Source: Acetobacter ascendens (GTDB taxonomy: Bacteria > Pseudomonadota > Alphaproteobacteria > Acetobacterales > Acetobacteraceae). Taken from it: a stretch of 64,000 bases of DNA. Below, piece after piece: positions 48,712-58,207 of this stretch. How positions within the stretch are numbered: position 1 is the stretch's first letter; each line of letters starts with the position of its first letter. The notes below the pieces were generated by a model, which had not been told where the DNA came from, did not search any database, and saw nothing but the letters and a program-made list of their open reading frames with translations. The translations under genes and the position numbers were made by a program. Location: NCBI RefSeq assembly GCF_001766235.1, contig NZ_CP015164.1, positions 1,144,501-1,208,500 of the forward strand, in the 5' to 3' direction.

Positions 48712-51072
48712 ATGAAAAAGTTCCTTATCCTGAGCACAGTTTGTTTATTTTCTCAAAACACCGCAACCGTAGCCAAAGCGAGCAGCAACCCGGATAAACA
48801 TAAAAGCCATCCTCCCCTTGCTGCAAAAAAATCGGCCAAATTGCCGAAGGCCAAGGATGAGAACGTTGACGTCGTCTCGCGCAAAACAGCAGGCGGCGGA
48901 ATGATGGTGAAACAGACATCTGCCAAAACGATAAGCTCGCTTTCCCATAGCTATATCGAAATGCAGTCTCCCACCTCTACAATCGAATCACTGATCCAGA
49001 CAGTGCCCGGTGTGGTTTCTGCCAGTGAAGGCCCTCTCACAACCTCATTTTCCACCATTCATATTCGCGGCATGGCGCAGGCAGAAATTGGTGTCACGCT
49101 TGAGGGCATGCCAGCAGCCAACCCATTTACATACAGCACCTACACCCCTTCTCTCGTTGATAGTGAGAATATGGGCCAGGTGAATGTGATGCAGGGTTCC
49201 GTGGATATTAATTCACCAACCTATAACGCAACGGGGGCGGAAGTTTCCGCTACATTACGCCACCCTATGGACCACCAGAATGTGCATGTTGCGGCCTCTG
49301 GCGGCTCCTATGGCACCAACAAAGATTTTCTCCGGTATGATACCGGAGAAATCGGGCATTCGGGCGTGCGGAGCTTTGTTTCAGGCTCCTACGCGCGTAG
49401 TGATATGTGGCGTGGTGCTGGTGACATCCGCAAATGGCATGTAGATGCAGCCCTTACAAAAAGCTGGGCTCCTGGCAGCCACTCAGAAGCTATTTTTGGT
49501 TTTACAGATGCCGCTCAGGGGGAATGGCTTTATCCATCCTTAGCGAACTGGAAAACCTACGGCACAAAATATGGTCTGAACAACCAGTATTATAATGGCG
49601 ATACACACTATGTTGGGCTGAACGGTAAAAATACCGGAGCCATTTACGGCACATTAAAAAACCATTTCAGCTTTGGGCATGGGCTTAGTCTAGATGCACA
49701 AGCCTATTCTGTTGAATTTCATGGCCCTTATTATTACGGGGAAACTGTACCCATCGCCAACGGTTATGCAGGGGCAGAAAAATACGCGCATCTTGATGAC
49801 TATAAAAATCTGCCTGGGTATGACCCTTCAGTAAGCAAATTAACATCTGTAGAAGTTTCAGACTGGTATACAATCTCCTCCGGCTTAACGCTTACCGGAC
49901 ATTGGAAGCATAAATTCAATACGCTTAACTTTACCTATTGGTATTCTTACGCGCAGGAAGCTGCCTCCCAGAAGTTTTACCCTGTGAATGGCAGTGGGCA
50001 TTGGAACTCTAATGGTGCCCCCCTTACAGCCAATGGTGGCCTACTTATTAACGAAGATAATGAAAACGCCTTACAGCAGTTGAACAGCTTTGCTGTGGAC
50101 GACAAAATGTCGTTCCTGCATGACCGTCTCACCATTGATGGCGGCATTAGAATGGTGATGGCAAACCGCCAATACACCCAAGACCTACCGGGCGTAACGG
50201 CAAGCAAATCCATTAAGAATGTGTTTGTCCCCTCTCCTCAAGTGCTTATCAATTACCGCTTCAACCCCAATCATCAGATCTATGTTAACGGCACAACGGG
50301 TTACCATCTCCCGGCAGGCTTAAGTTCACAGCTTGCCTCCTACAGCTATAACACTGGCAAGGCGATATCGCTCCCGATGTCTGATTACAAGCCAGAATAT
50401 ATGATTACGGAAGAAATAGGGTATCGCTACAGCGGCCTGTTTATGGCTAATCTAGCTGGCTTTCATTATAATGTGACAAACCACCAGGTTTCAGCCGTAA
50501 GCTATGAACCCGGGTCAACATCAACCATTTCACAGTTGATCAATGCCGGTGGCATGGAAGCCTATGGTATTCAGGCCGAACTTGCCACGCGTCCTTGGCA
50601 CCACGTAAGCGCTTACGCATCTGGCCAGTATATGCACACTAAAAACGGGAATAATATTGCCTATGCGGGAGATTATCTTGCAACAAAAGGGAAGCAGGAA
50701 GTGGGTGCGCCACAATTCTCCGGCTCATTGGGCCTGACTTATAATGATGGCAAATGGTTCGGCAACTTTACGCTGCAATATACTGGCACCCAATACTCCA
50801 CGCTTATGAACGATCAGAGCATTCCTGGTTACGTTACGGCCAACCTTGGTTTTGGCAGACGTTTGCCGCAAATTGGGCACGTCTCCCCTAAAATTAAGCT
50901 CAACCTCGTTAACCTTGGTGACAATCATTATCTGTCTTCAATGTATGGGTATACAACAAACGCCAAAACACAGCATGGGGTGCTCACGGGCAAAAGTCTC
51001 TCTGGGTCACAGCCTACTTACGTTATCGGTTCTCCATTTGTGGTAACTGCCACCCTTTCTGCTGATTTTTAA
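48712..51072 (+). CDS. TonB-dependent outer-membrane receptor
   Basis: Energy-coupled receptor, 786 residues, for an iron complex or other scarce nutrient. Signal peptide MKKFLILSTVCLFSQNTATV; GGGAGA precedes the ATG. The plug has IESLIQTVPGVVSASEGPL, FSTIHIRGMAQAEIGVTLEG and NVMQGSVDINSP. The 22-strand-type barrel follows and ends with aromatic TATLSADF, needed for membrane insertion. It is divergent from the PadR operon across about 300 bp. The ligand is not readable from sequence; context suggests a ferric siderophore. Confidence 0.9.
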   Translation: MKKFLILSTVCLFSQNTATVAKASSNPDKHKSHPPLAAKKSAKLPKAKDENVDVVSRKTAGGGMMVKQTSAKTISSLSHSYIEMQSPTSTIESLIQTVPGVVSASEGPLTTSFSTIHIRGMAQAEIGVTLEGMPAANPFTYSTYTPSLVDSENMGQVNVMQGSVDINSPTYNATGAEVSATLRHPMDHQNVHVAASGGSYGTNKDFLRYDTGEIGHSGVRSFVSGSYARSDMWRGAGDIRKWHVDAALTKSWAPGSHSEAIFGFTDAAQGEWLYPSLANWKTYGTKYGLNNQYYNGDTHYVGLNGKNTGAIYGTLKNHFSFGHGLSLDAQAYSVEFHGPYYYGETVPIANGYAGAEKYAHLDDYKNLPGYDPSVSKLTSVEVSDWYTISSGLTLTGHWKHKFNTLNFTYWYSYAQEAASQKFYPVNGSGHWNSNGAPLTANGGLLINEDNENALQQLNSFAVDDKMSFLHDRLTIDGGIRMVMANRQYTQDLPGVTASKSIKNVFVPSPQVLINYRFNPNHQIYVNGTTGYHLPAGLSSQLASYSYNTGKAISLPMSDYKPEYMITEEIGYRYSGLFMANLAGFHYNVTNHQVSAVSYEPGSTSTISQLINAGGMEAYGIQAELATRPWHHVSAYASGQYMHTKNGNNIAYAGDYLATKGKQEVGAPQFSGSLGLTYNDGKWFGNFTLQYTGTQYSTLMNDQSIPGYVTANLGFGRRLPQIGHVSPKIKLNLVNLGDNHYLSSMYGYTTNAKTQHGVLTGKSLSGSQPTYVIGSPFVVTATLSADF

Positions 51073-52099
51073 ATTCTCACACTGTCAGAATATTAAAAGG
51101 TGGAGGGTTCTAAAAACCCCCTGGTTTTGAGGTCTTCTGTATGATTCTATTTCTTCTGCGTTGATTGAGGGAATGGCGATATGAAGCAGTCTGGTTTCTT
51201 TGATGTTGAAGAGCGTCTTGCCCGGCTGAGTGGGCTTGGCGATCAGCTCGAAGCATTTTCCCGGACTGTGGATTTTGAAGTCTTCCGCCCTGACCTGGAG
51301 AAGGCTCTGGCGTATTCTGACGGAAGCAAAGGCGGACGACCGCCATTTGATCCGGTGCTGATGTTCAAAATCCTGGTGATCCAGACGCTCAACAATTTGT
51401 CTGATGAGCGGACGGAATATCTGATCAACGATCGCCTCTCCTTTATGCGTTTCCTTGGGCTGGGACTTTCAGATCGGGTGCCGGATGCCAAAACGGTCTG
51501 GCTGTGTCAAAAGCGTCTGACCCAGGCGGGTGCGATCGATGGGCTGTTCAACCGCTTTGATGCGACCCTGCGTAACGCCGGGTATTTGCCGATGTCAGGC
51601 CAGATCCTGGATGCCACGCTGGTAGCGGCTCCGAAGCAGCGGAACACCAATGCAGAGAAAGCGGATCTGCGAGCAGGCCGTATTCCTGAAGACTGGCAGG
51701 ACAAACCCGCAAAGCTGTCGCACAAGGATCGTCATGCGCGCTGGACACTGAAGTTCACGAAGGCGAAGCGGCAGGATGATGGAACCATGCCATCCAGCGA
51801 TCTCGCCATCCCGTTCTTTGGCTATAAATCGCATGTTTCCATCGATCGGAAATACCGGTTCATCCGCAAATGGAAAACAACGCATGCCGCTGCCAGTGAT
51901 GGCGCGCGATTGAGAGAGGGGCTTCTGGATAAAACCAATATGGCCTCAAGTGTCTGGGCCGACACGGCCTATCGCTCAAAAGACAACGAAGACTTCATGG
52001 AAAAGCAGGGCTTTGTCTCCAAGGTTCATCGCAAAAAGCCGCATCTCAAGCCTATGCCCCGGTAATCCCCCCATTTTTAGTGGGGCATTGAATGAGAAT

Positions 52100-52927
52100 T
52101 CAGGCAGCTGTTTTTAGTTTCTGGGCGGGGGTTAGCCCGCTGTTCCCCATGTTGGGTCTGTCATGGTTATATGTCCAGAGCCATTGTGTTGCGACCTCCT
52201 GCACGTCCTGAATGCTTTCAAACAAATACTGCTCCAGCCATTCCTGCCGGACAGTTCTGTTGTAGCGTTCAATATAGGCGTTCTGCTGCGGATTACCCGG
52301 TTGCGTATAGATCAGGGTAATCCCCTGTTTTTCGGCCCATGAAACCAGCGTATGACTGACATATTCAGGGCCATTATCCATTCGGATGGCTTCTGGCCTG
52401 CCACGCCACTCCATAACCTGTTCCAGACAGCGGACAACCCGACAGGCTGGCAGGGAAAAATCAACCTCGATCGCCAGTCCTTCACGATTGAAGTCATCCA
52501 GAATGTTCAGGAGCCGAAAAGCACGTCCATCCATCAGCCTGTCCGCCATAAAATCCATGGACCAGACCCTGTTGGGAAGGGCCGGAACCGACAGCTTTTC
52601 AGGCTTTTCGCGAACCAGACGCCTGCGGGGTTTAATCCGCAGGTTGAGTTCCTGTTCCCGATAGATCCGATAAACCCGCTTATGATTCCAGAGCTGCCCC
52701 TGCACAGTGCGCAGATACAGGAAACACAGACCAAATCCCCATCTCCTGTGAGCCTGGGTCAGTCCCACCAGAAGAGCGGCAATCCTGTCGTTCTCCGCTG
52801 CCAGTCGCGGACGATAGCGAAAGCAGGTCTCGGATATCCCAAAAATCCGACAGGCCAGCGCAATGCTGACCCCATGATGCGCCACAGCCTGTGCGGCCAG
52901 TTCCCGGCGCTGGGCTGGCCGCTTCAT
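52100..52927 (-). CDS. IS3-family transposase OrfB (integrase catalytic domain)
   Basis: About 275 residues from [19 protein letters not shown]. The rve DDE domain shows [40 protein letters not shown] and [18 protein letters not shown], the D-D-E set of this family. It overlaps orfA (ATGA). The A7 run at the orfA end (TGGAAAAAAATGA) would allow a -1 shift to make the OrfAB fusion. Confidence 0.93.
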   Translation of the reverse strand: MKRPAQRRELAAQAVAHHGVSIALACRIFGISETCFRYRPRLAAENDRIAALLVGLTQAHRRWGFGLCFLYLRTVQGQLWNHKRVYRIYREQELNLRIKPRRRLVREKPEKLSVPALPNRVWSMDFMADRLMDGRAFRLLNILDDFNREGLAIEVDFSLPACRVVRCLEQVMEWRGRPEAIRMDNGPEYVSHTLVSWAEKQGITLIYTQPGNPQQNAYIERYNRTVRQEWLEQYLFESIQDVQEVATQWLWTYNHDRPNMGNSGLTPAQKLKTAA

Positions 52928-53187
52928 TTTTTTCCAAGGGCTTCCTTCAGGATATCCGTCTGCATGCTCAAATCCGCATACATGCGCTTCAGCCGACGGT
53001 TCTCCTCTTCCAAAGCCTTCATCTGACTGATCATCGAAGCATCCATGCCGCCATATTTCGCGCGCCACCGGTAAAACGTGGCGTTGCTAATCCCATGCTC
53101 CCGGCACAGGTCAGGAACCGGGACACCGCCCTCAGCCTGGCGGATCACACCCATGATCTGGGCGTCAGTAAAGCGATCACTCTTCAT
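52924..53187 (-). CDS. IS3-family transposase OrfA
   Basis: An 87-residue helix-turn-helix protein: [40 protein letters not shown], then a leucine-zipper-like [19 protein letters not shown]. Normal length for this group; it precedes OrfB. Confidence 0.93.
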   Translation of the reverse strand: MKSDRFTDAQIMGVIRQAEGGVPVPDLCREHGISNATFYRWRAKYGGMDASMISQMKALEEENRRLKRMYADLSMQTDILKEALGKK

Positions 53188-53597
53188 CAGAATCTCCTCA
53201 TCCTTACGCTGAGAAAATTCTCATTCAAAAGCCACTCTTTTTATGGGGGGATTACCCCCCGGCATATCCAGAAATCAAATGCTGGAAAGTCGGTCATCCG
53301 CTCGCGTGTCGAGCATGTCTTTGCCGATCAGAAGTCACAGACGGGGCTGTTTGTCCGGACTGTCGGTATCAGTCGAGCCACCATGAGGATCGGGCTCGCC
53401 AATATCGTCTACAATATGCGCCGCCTCCTCTTCCTCGAAAGATTGAACGCGAGCGCATAGCCATCCAGCGAGAGACAACTCCCAATCTGCTCAAAACGCA
53501 GACTGGACGCCATCGCAAAAACCGTCAATCAAATCGCCAAAACCCAGAAATTACCGGCCAAGCACATCAATCAAGGGTTCTTCGATCCCTCCACCTT

Positions 53598-54719
53598 ATT
53601 GGAGGAATGCGCAACTCGCGCTCTGGTGCGGGGGAAATTCAAACACTGGGGCTAGAATGGCTGCTATTTGATTTTGGTAAGAGAGAAGCAATACTTGCCG
53701 CCGTTCAACAGGCCCAAATTGGTGCAAATATTCTATTCACCGCAGAGCACCAGAAAATTATCTACAGTGTTACCATCGCTTTTTATACACATGAAGCGGC
53801 TGTATCCCGCGTGCATTTTCTGGAAAAAGCACTAGAAAACGCCAAACATGTGCAGGAAGCCGCGCAAGCTCGCCTTAAGCATGGGCAAGGCACTATTGTA
53901 GATGTTACACAAGCCCAACAGGCTACAGCCCAAACAGAACTCCGTCTTGTGCAAGCACAAGGCGATGTTGAAAACACTTATTTGGAACTTGTTAATGCTA
54001 TCGGCATTTCGCCCCGCACACATTTTGAAACAGAAAATGTATCTGGCAGACCTTTAGCATTGGATGATACGCGACTGAGTGATGCCTTTATTCAGCAAGC
54101 AGTTTCTCGGCGAGCAGATGTTCTTGCGGCATACGCCCATGCAAAAGCTGCCAGAAGCCAAGTGGTGGCTGCTAAAAGCGAATTTCTGCCAAAGATTTTT
54201 GTAACCGGAAACGTGGCCTATACAACCGGCCATCTGGCACTTTCTTCTGTGCCGGGAGTGGGCAGTGATTCATCCCCCACTCTCAATCTGTCTTCCAACT
54301 CTTTAAGCAGTGTTATTCTTGGAGGCGTATCCGTGCCTATTTTTGATGGAGGCATGCGGGCGGCACAACTTAAGCAGGCGCAAGATCAAGCAGATAGTGC
54401 CAACGCTACTTTGCAAAAAACGGTTGATTCATCCGTCAAACAAATTGTGGTGGCAGAAAATGCGCTACATACAAGTTTGGCGGCGTACACATCCTCCGCC
54501 AAGCTTGAAACTGCCGCACAAACAGCTTTTGATGCCGCATATGCTGCATACCGCAATGGTGTAGGGTCTATTGTACAAACATCTATGGCAGAAAATGGCT
54601 TGGTAGATGCAACACTCAGCCATTCCGATGCCTATTACGCCACACTTATCGCGGCGGCTGGGCTGGCTTTTGGCACCGGTGCGTTGGACCACAACACACC
54701 AGAATACCAGCCTTATTAA
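53598..54719 (+). pseudogene. TolC-family outer-membrane efflux protein, 5' end missing
   Basis: About 370 residues of an outer-membrane efflux factor that lacks its signal peptide and the first helices. The retained part starts near LGLEWLLFDFGKREAILAAV and includes QEAAQARLKHGQGTIVDVTQ, QTELRLVQAQGD, SEFLPKIFVTGNVAYT and PIFDGGMRAAQL, i.e. the second half of repeat 1 and all of repeat 2. The open frame begins at the IS junction, so a real start codon is absent. The inner-membrane pump and adaptor genes expected upstream are not present. Confidence 0.85.
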
Positions 54720-54740
54720 ACCCTACCCTCTATCACCAAG

Positions 54741-56345
54741 TTACGCAGGCACAAGTTCTGCTGATGCCACCGGAACCTGTGCTGGTGGGGCGTGCCAGCG
54801 CCCTTCATCTACATCCTTAATTTCCTTATCAATTTCACGCACTACCTGCCGTGAAAATGGGCCAAGATGTAAATAAAGCGCACTGGTCATAACCACGTAA
54901 GGTATTGCCTTTGGGTTATGCAGGCCACAATCAATCATCATACGCCAGAACTGTTTGGCTGTTCCGGGGCCTGCGCGATGAATACGGAAAAGCAACCTTA
55001 CAAAGCTACGCAAATCGCCACGTATCATCTTATGGGCGCGCTCACGCTTAAGCATCCGCCCCATCCGGCGCACACGGCCAAAATAAGCAACCGGATTGTA
55101 AATTTCTGCCAACACAGTTCTGTAATCATTCAATACATCACGACGTGGACGATTTGTTTCAAAATTCAGCCCCGCCGTACACTGATCTCCAGATTGCGTT
55201 TGCTCGCCTCCAGAAAACAAACGCCCCTCTGCCAGTAGGCGCCGCGTAAGTTGAGTTGTTGGCAAAGCATACAATAGCCCAACCATGCAAACCGGAATGG
55301 CTGTATCTTCAATACAGTCTACCATCCCTGCTGCAACACTGCCTTTTTCGCTATCAAAACCAACAATAAAACCAGCATTTACAAAAATACCGGCTTCATG
55401 AATTTTGGTAATACTTTCTTGCAGGCTGCGCCGAGTATTCTGCTTTTTCTGCGTCATCACCAGCGTATCTGTATCTGGGCTTTCAATCCCGATAAATACA
55501 GCAAAGAAGTTTGTCTCAGCCAGACTGCGCAGCAAATCTGTATCGTCTGCTAGGTTGATGGATGCTTCGGTTGAAAACTCAAACGGAAATTTCTTTTTGT
55601 TCTGCCAAAGCTTCAAATCAGGCAAAAATTTCTTAAGCGCCTTTTTGTTGCCAATCAGATTATCATCAACAAAATCTACATGCCCCCGATACCCAAGAGC
55701 ATATAATGCATCTAGTTCAGCAAGAACCTGCGCGTTTGTTTTGGTCCGCGGCACTCGGCCATAGAGTTCGATAATATCGCAGAACTCGCAGCTAAACGGA
55801 CACCCGCGTGAAAACTGAATACCTACATGCAGATACTGATCCAGCTTTAACAGATCAAAGCGCGGCAGCGGGCTTTTGGTAACGTCTGTTTTGCCCATAG
55901 GGGCCTTAAAGACGCCATGCGTATCTCCCCTACGCCAAGCTGTTATGAAATCAATCATGATTTCTTCAGCTTCACCCAGAACCTGAAAATTTGCCGCGCT
56001 ATACAGATCTGGGCTGGATGTCACATCCGGACCGCCAACCACCACAGGCTTATTACTAGCGCGGCACATTTCTATAATGCGCAGGGCATCATTTCTCTGG
56101 GGAAGCATTCCGCCGGTCATCACCATATCGGCCCAAGCGAAATCATCATCCGTCAAAAGCTCGGTATTGTGGTTCACCAGCTTGACCTCCCAGTTTTTGG
56201 GAAGCAACGCTGCAACCGTAATCAAACCAAGAGGAGCCGCCGGATAACGTGCCCCAGCCAGATCACAGGCCTCTTTGTAATTCCAGAACGAACTGGCATT
56301 AAAAAGCGGAAAGATCATCAAGACCTTGCAGCTATCGGTCGTCAC
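54741..56345 (-). CDS. B12-binding domain radical SAM protein (DUF4070-like C-terminus)
   Basis: A 534-residue protein with an N-terminal cobalamin-binding-like domain (KVLMIFPLFNASSFWNY, LGLITVAALLPKNWEVKLVN, VVVGGPDVTSSPDLY) and a radical SAM core with RGCPFSCEFCDIIELYGRVP, the CxxxCxxC cluster site at about residue 190. The C-terminal 150 residues resemble the helical domain of this subfamily. Such enzymes do methylations or rearrangements; some act on hopanoids or cofactors. The substrate is not identifiable. It converges on the truncated tolC-like gene. Confidence 0.85.
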   Translation of the reverse strand: MTTDSCKVLMIFPLFNASSFWNYKEACDLAGARYPAAPLGLITVAALLPKNWEVKLVNHNTELLTDDDFAWADMVMTGGMLPQRNDALRIIEMCRASNKPVVVGGPDVTSSPDLYSAANFQVLGEAEEIMIDFITAWRRGDTHGVFKAPMGKTDVTKSPLPRFDLLKLDQYLHVGIQFSRGCPFSCEFCDIIELYGRVPRTKTNAQVLAELDALYALGYRGHVDFVDDNLIGNKKALKKFLPDLKLWQNKKKFPFEFSTEASINLADDTDLLRSLAETNFFAVFIGIESPDTDTLVMTQKKQNTRRSLQESITKIHEAGIFVNAGFIVGFDSEKGSVAAGMVDCIEDTAIPVCMVGLLYALPTTQLTRRLLAEGRLFSGGEQTQSGDQCTAGLNFETNRPRRDVLNDYRTVLAEIYNPVAYFGRVRRMGRMLKRERAHKMIRGDLRSFVRLLFRIHRAGPGTAKQFWRMMIDCGLHNPKAIPYVVMTSALYLHLGPFSRQVVREIDKEIKDVDEGRWHAPPAQVPVASAELVPA

Positions 56346-56690
56346 GGAGGTATCCTTTGATTGAACAGCTGATCACAATCAAAGTGGACGATATCTCGCT
56401 CTCTTCGACGGCGCGCAGCCCCCTGCAGGGCTTGGGTTTCCTATGGAGGGTGAATGCTCTGGACACCTTCCATATGGGCGTCGTATCTGAGAGCAAGGGG
56501 TAGCAAGAGCCAGCAAAAGGTCATTTCATGACCTTTCATCTGAATGAATGCTGCTTATACGCTCAAGAACGCATGTATTGCAAATCAATCACTGTTCCAG
56601 AAGAAAATGACATACCAAGGCGCTTATCTCCTCGGTATGAAATTTCCTGCCAGGAACGCTCATGCTTGACAGCTCACATAAAAGACAAAT
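56346..56690 (+). other. Intergenic stretch between radical SAM and DUF4142 genes
   Basis: About 345 bp with no convincing gene. A short AGCCC-loop-GGGCT inverted repeat near 56417-56432 is the only structure noted; no T tract follows. Confidence 0.4.
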
Positions 56691-57212
56691 TTACTGAGGT
56701 AAGTTTTTTGCCAATCTCAGATGCTCTTCAAGTGTTGGCACCGTGCTGGCTGCCCATTTTTTCAAGCCAGGATTATCCCCATTTTTTGCGTAACGCTGGA
56801 AAAGCGAGAGAGCATTTTCATGCGCTGTTATCTGATCTTCCCGATACTGCCGCACAAAACTTTCACCATGAAGCCCGTGGAGCGTATCAAGCTTTTTTTG
56901 GCTTGATTCATCAACATCAACCGGCAACGTATTGTTCAGGTTATTATCACTCACAATCTGCTTGAGCTCTGCAGATGTTTTGTGGTGATCTTCTATCATT
57001 TTAGACGCAAAATCTTTAAGCGAAGGCTCTGAAAGAGCCTGTTGGCTGGATTGAATCTCAAAAAGATCGCTCCATACAACTCCTTGAATAAAATCATCTG
57101 TTTTAGGGGCTATCCCCATTACAGAATTAATGCCTGTCCGTTCTGGCAAAGATTCGGCAAGCGCTGGCGTAGCAACACACAAAGCCGCAACAAGAAAGTA
57201 CATCTTTTTCAT
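56691..57212 (-). CDS. DUF4142-family exported protein
   Basis: A 173-residue exported protein. The start at 57212 gives a signal peptide (MKKMYFLVAALCVATPALA) with AAGGA upstream; longer in-frame readings run into the neighbouring IS and are not real. The mature part is helical, with DLFEIQSSQQALSEPSLKDF, MIEDHHKTSAELK and a regular His/Glu pattern typical of the ferritin-like DUF4142 fold. Function unknown. An IS lies 55 bp upstream and may have replaced its promoter. Confidence 0.82.
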   Translation of the reverse strand: MKKMYFLVAALCVATPALAESLPERTGINSVMGIAPKTDDFIQGVVWSDLFEIQSSQQALSEPSLKDFASKMIEDHHKTSAELKQIVSDNNLNNTLPVDVDESSQKKLDTLHGLHGESFVRQYREDQITAHENALSLFQRYAKNGDNPGLKKWAASTVPTLEEHLRLAKNLPQ

Positions 57213-57267
57213 TAATATTGTCCTTTTAGAAGCGGTGATTTTCTTACAAAAAAGATAAATCCGCATA

Positions 57268-58110
57268 GGGCCTGTTAGCACTTGATCCAGTCTGCGGCGG
57301 CAGCGATGTGGATGACCGCGAGGAACGAGGTTGCTGTTTTTTCGTATCTGGTTGCGACAGCGCGCCATTCCTTGAGACGAGCCCAGAGGTTCTCCACAAG
57401 ATGTCGGCATCGATAGGCCCATTTGGGACAGGCGACCGGCGCATCGCGTCGTTTCGCGGGAATGGCCGGTCGGGCTCCCATGTCCCATATCCGTTCACGA
57501 AAGGCGTCTGACGCGTAGCCTTTGTCCGCCACGACCCACAGGGGAACAGAGGGGGGATCGTCGAGCATGGCTGGCGCCAGTGGCAGTTCATGGGCCTGTC
57601 CGGGTGCCAGAGCGAAACCAATGGCTTTTCCGTGTCCGTCCGCGATCACGCACACTTTTGTGCCATAGCCGCCGCGAGAGCGGCCAAGTGCTTCACGATG
57701 GTCTCGCTCTTCGAAAGAGGCCCCTTTTTTTGGGCTCCCGCCGCCTTGTGGTGAGCCCTGATGTTCGTGCCATCCAGAAAAGTCATGCCCAGCGCCACTC
57801 CGTGGTGGTCCTGAACCAGTTCGAGCAGGCGTTCCCACACCCCCAGTTTCGCCCAGCGGATGAAAAGCTGCGCCGCCCGCCACCACGGACCCAGCTCAGC
57901 GGGGATACTTCGCCATTTCGCACCATTCTCATGACGCCAGAAGATCGCTGCTATCGTACGCCGCAGATCATGGGGCGGTGTCTTGCCCCTTGGCCGAACC
58001 GCCTCAATCAGCGGTTCCCAGATCGCCCATGTCTCATCAGTGAAAGTGCCTGTTCCGTCTCCTTCTTCAATCCATACAATATAGGAAGTATTTTAAGATC
58101 TAACAGGCCC
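57268..58110 (-). mobile_element. IS5-family element with TA duplication (843 bp), distinct from the 864-bp type
   Basis: Inverted ends GGGCCTGTTAG and complement, flanked by TA at 57266-57267 and 58111-58112. The transposase differs clearly from that of the 864-bp element. Inserted in the upstream region of the DUF4142 gene. Confidence 0.9.
57275..58080 (-). CDS. IS5-family transposase, two frames joined by -1 frameshift
   Basis: Frame 1 reads IEEGDGTGTFTDETWAIWEP and continues DDHHGVALGMTFLDGT-type sequence (LVQDHHGVALGMTFLDGTNI). Frame 2 gives REALGRSRGGYGTKVCVIAD, WVVADKGYASDAFRER and CRHLVENLWARLKEWRAVAT. The joint is the A7 run in the Ala-Gln-Lys-Lys segment. No ATG starts frame 1; the best candidate is an unusual ATT at 58080. 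The product would be about 270 residues. Confidence 0.82.
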
Positions 58111-58207
58111 TAGTGCGCAATGTGTTGAACGGCACCCTTTACTAAAGGTTTCACACAACCAAAGAACAATTTGTCTGTTAAATAATTTTTATTTACAAAA
58201 AATTTTA

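Larger units (their letters stand above)
52061..53256 (-). mobile_element. IS3-family element (IS407 group-like), nested (1,196 bp)
   Basis: Ends GGTAATCCCCCCAT and complement, with a CCCC 4-bp target duplication at 52057-52060 and 53257-53260. Two genes run leftward in the classic orfA/orfB layout. It is inserted inside the IS5-type transposase gene, so it arrived later. Confidence 0.92.
51181..53460 (+). pseudogene. IS5-family transposase gene, split by the IS3-family element
   Basis: The 5' part (51181-52060) encodes MKQSGFFDVEERLARLSGLG through KVHRKKPHLKPMP; the 3' part (53261-53460) continues RHIQKSNAGKSVIRSRVEHV and ends LERLNASA. Removing the insert and one CCCC copy restores one frame of about 359 residues. 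DDE blocks are ILDATLVAAPKQRN, SHVSIDRKYRFIRKW, WADTAYRSKDNEDF and RVEHVFADQKSQ. Disrupted, so this copy cannot make its own transposase. Confidence 0.9.
51099..53595 (+). mobile_element. IS5-family element (IS5 type), interrupted by a nested IS
   Basis: Imperfect inverted ends: GGTGGAGGGTTCTAAAAACC at the left; at the right the complement reads GGTGGAGGGATCGAAGAACC. Without the inner IS and its CCCC duplicate it would be about 1,297 bp. No matching target duplication is visible (AAAA before, TTAT after), and the gene to the right lacks its 5' end, so a deletion or recombination probably occurred at this element. Confidence 0.82.

Noticed and set aside
54741..56345. Hopanoid C-3 methylase HpnR
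   Set aside because: Same broad enzyme class, but I cannot match its specific motifs; naming it would be a guess.
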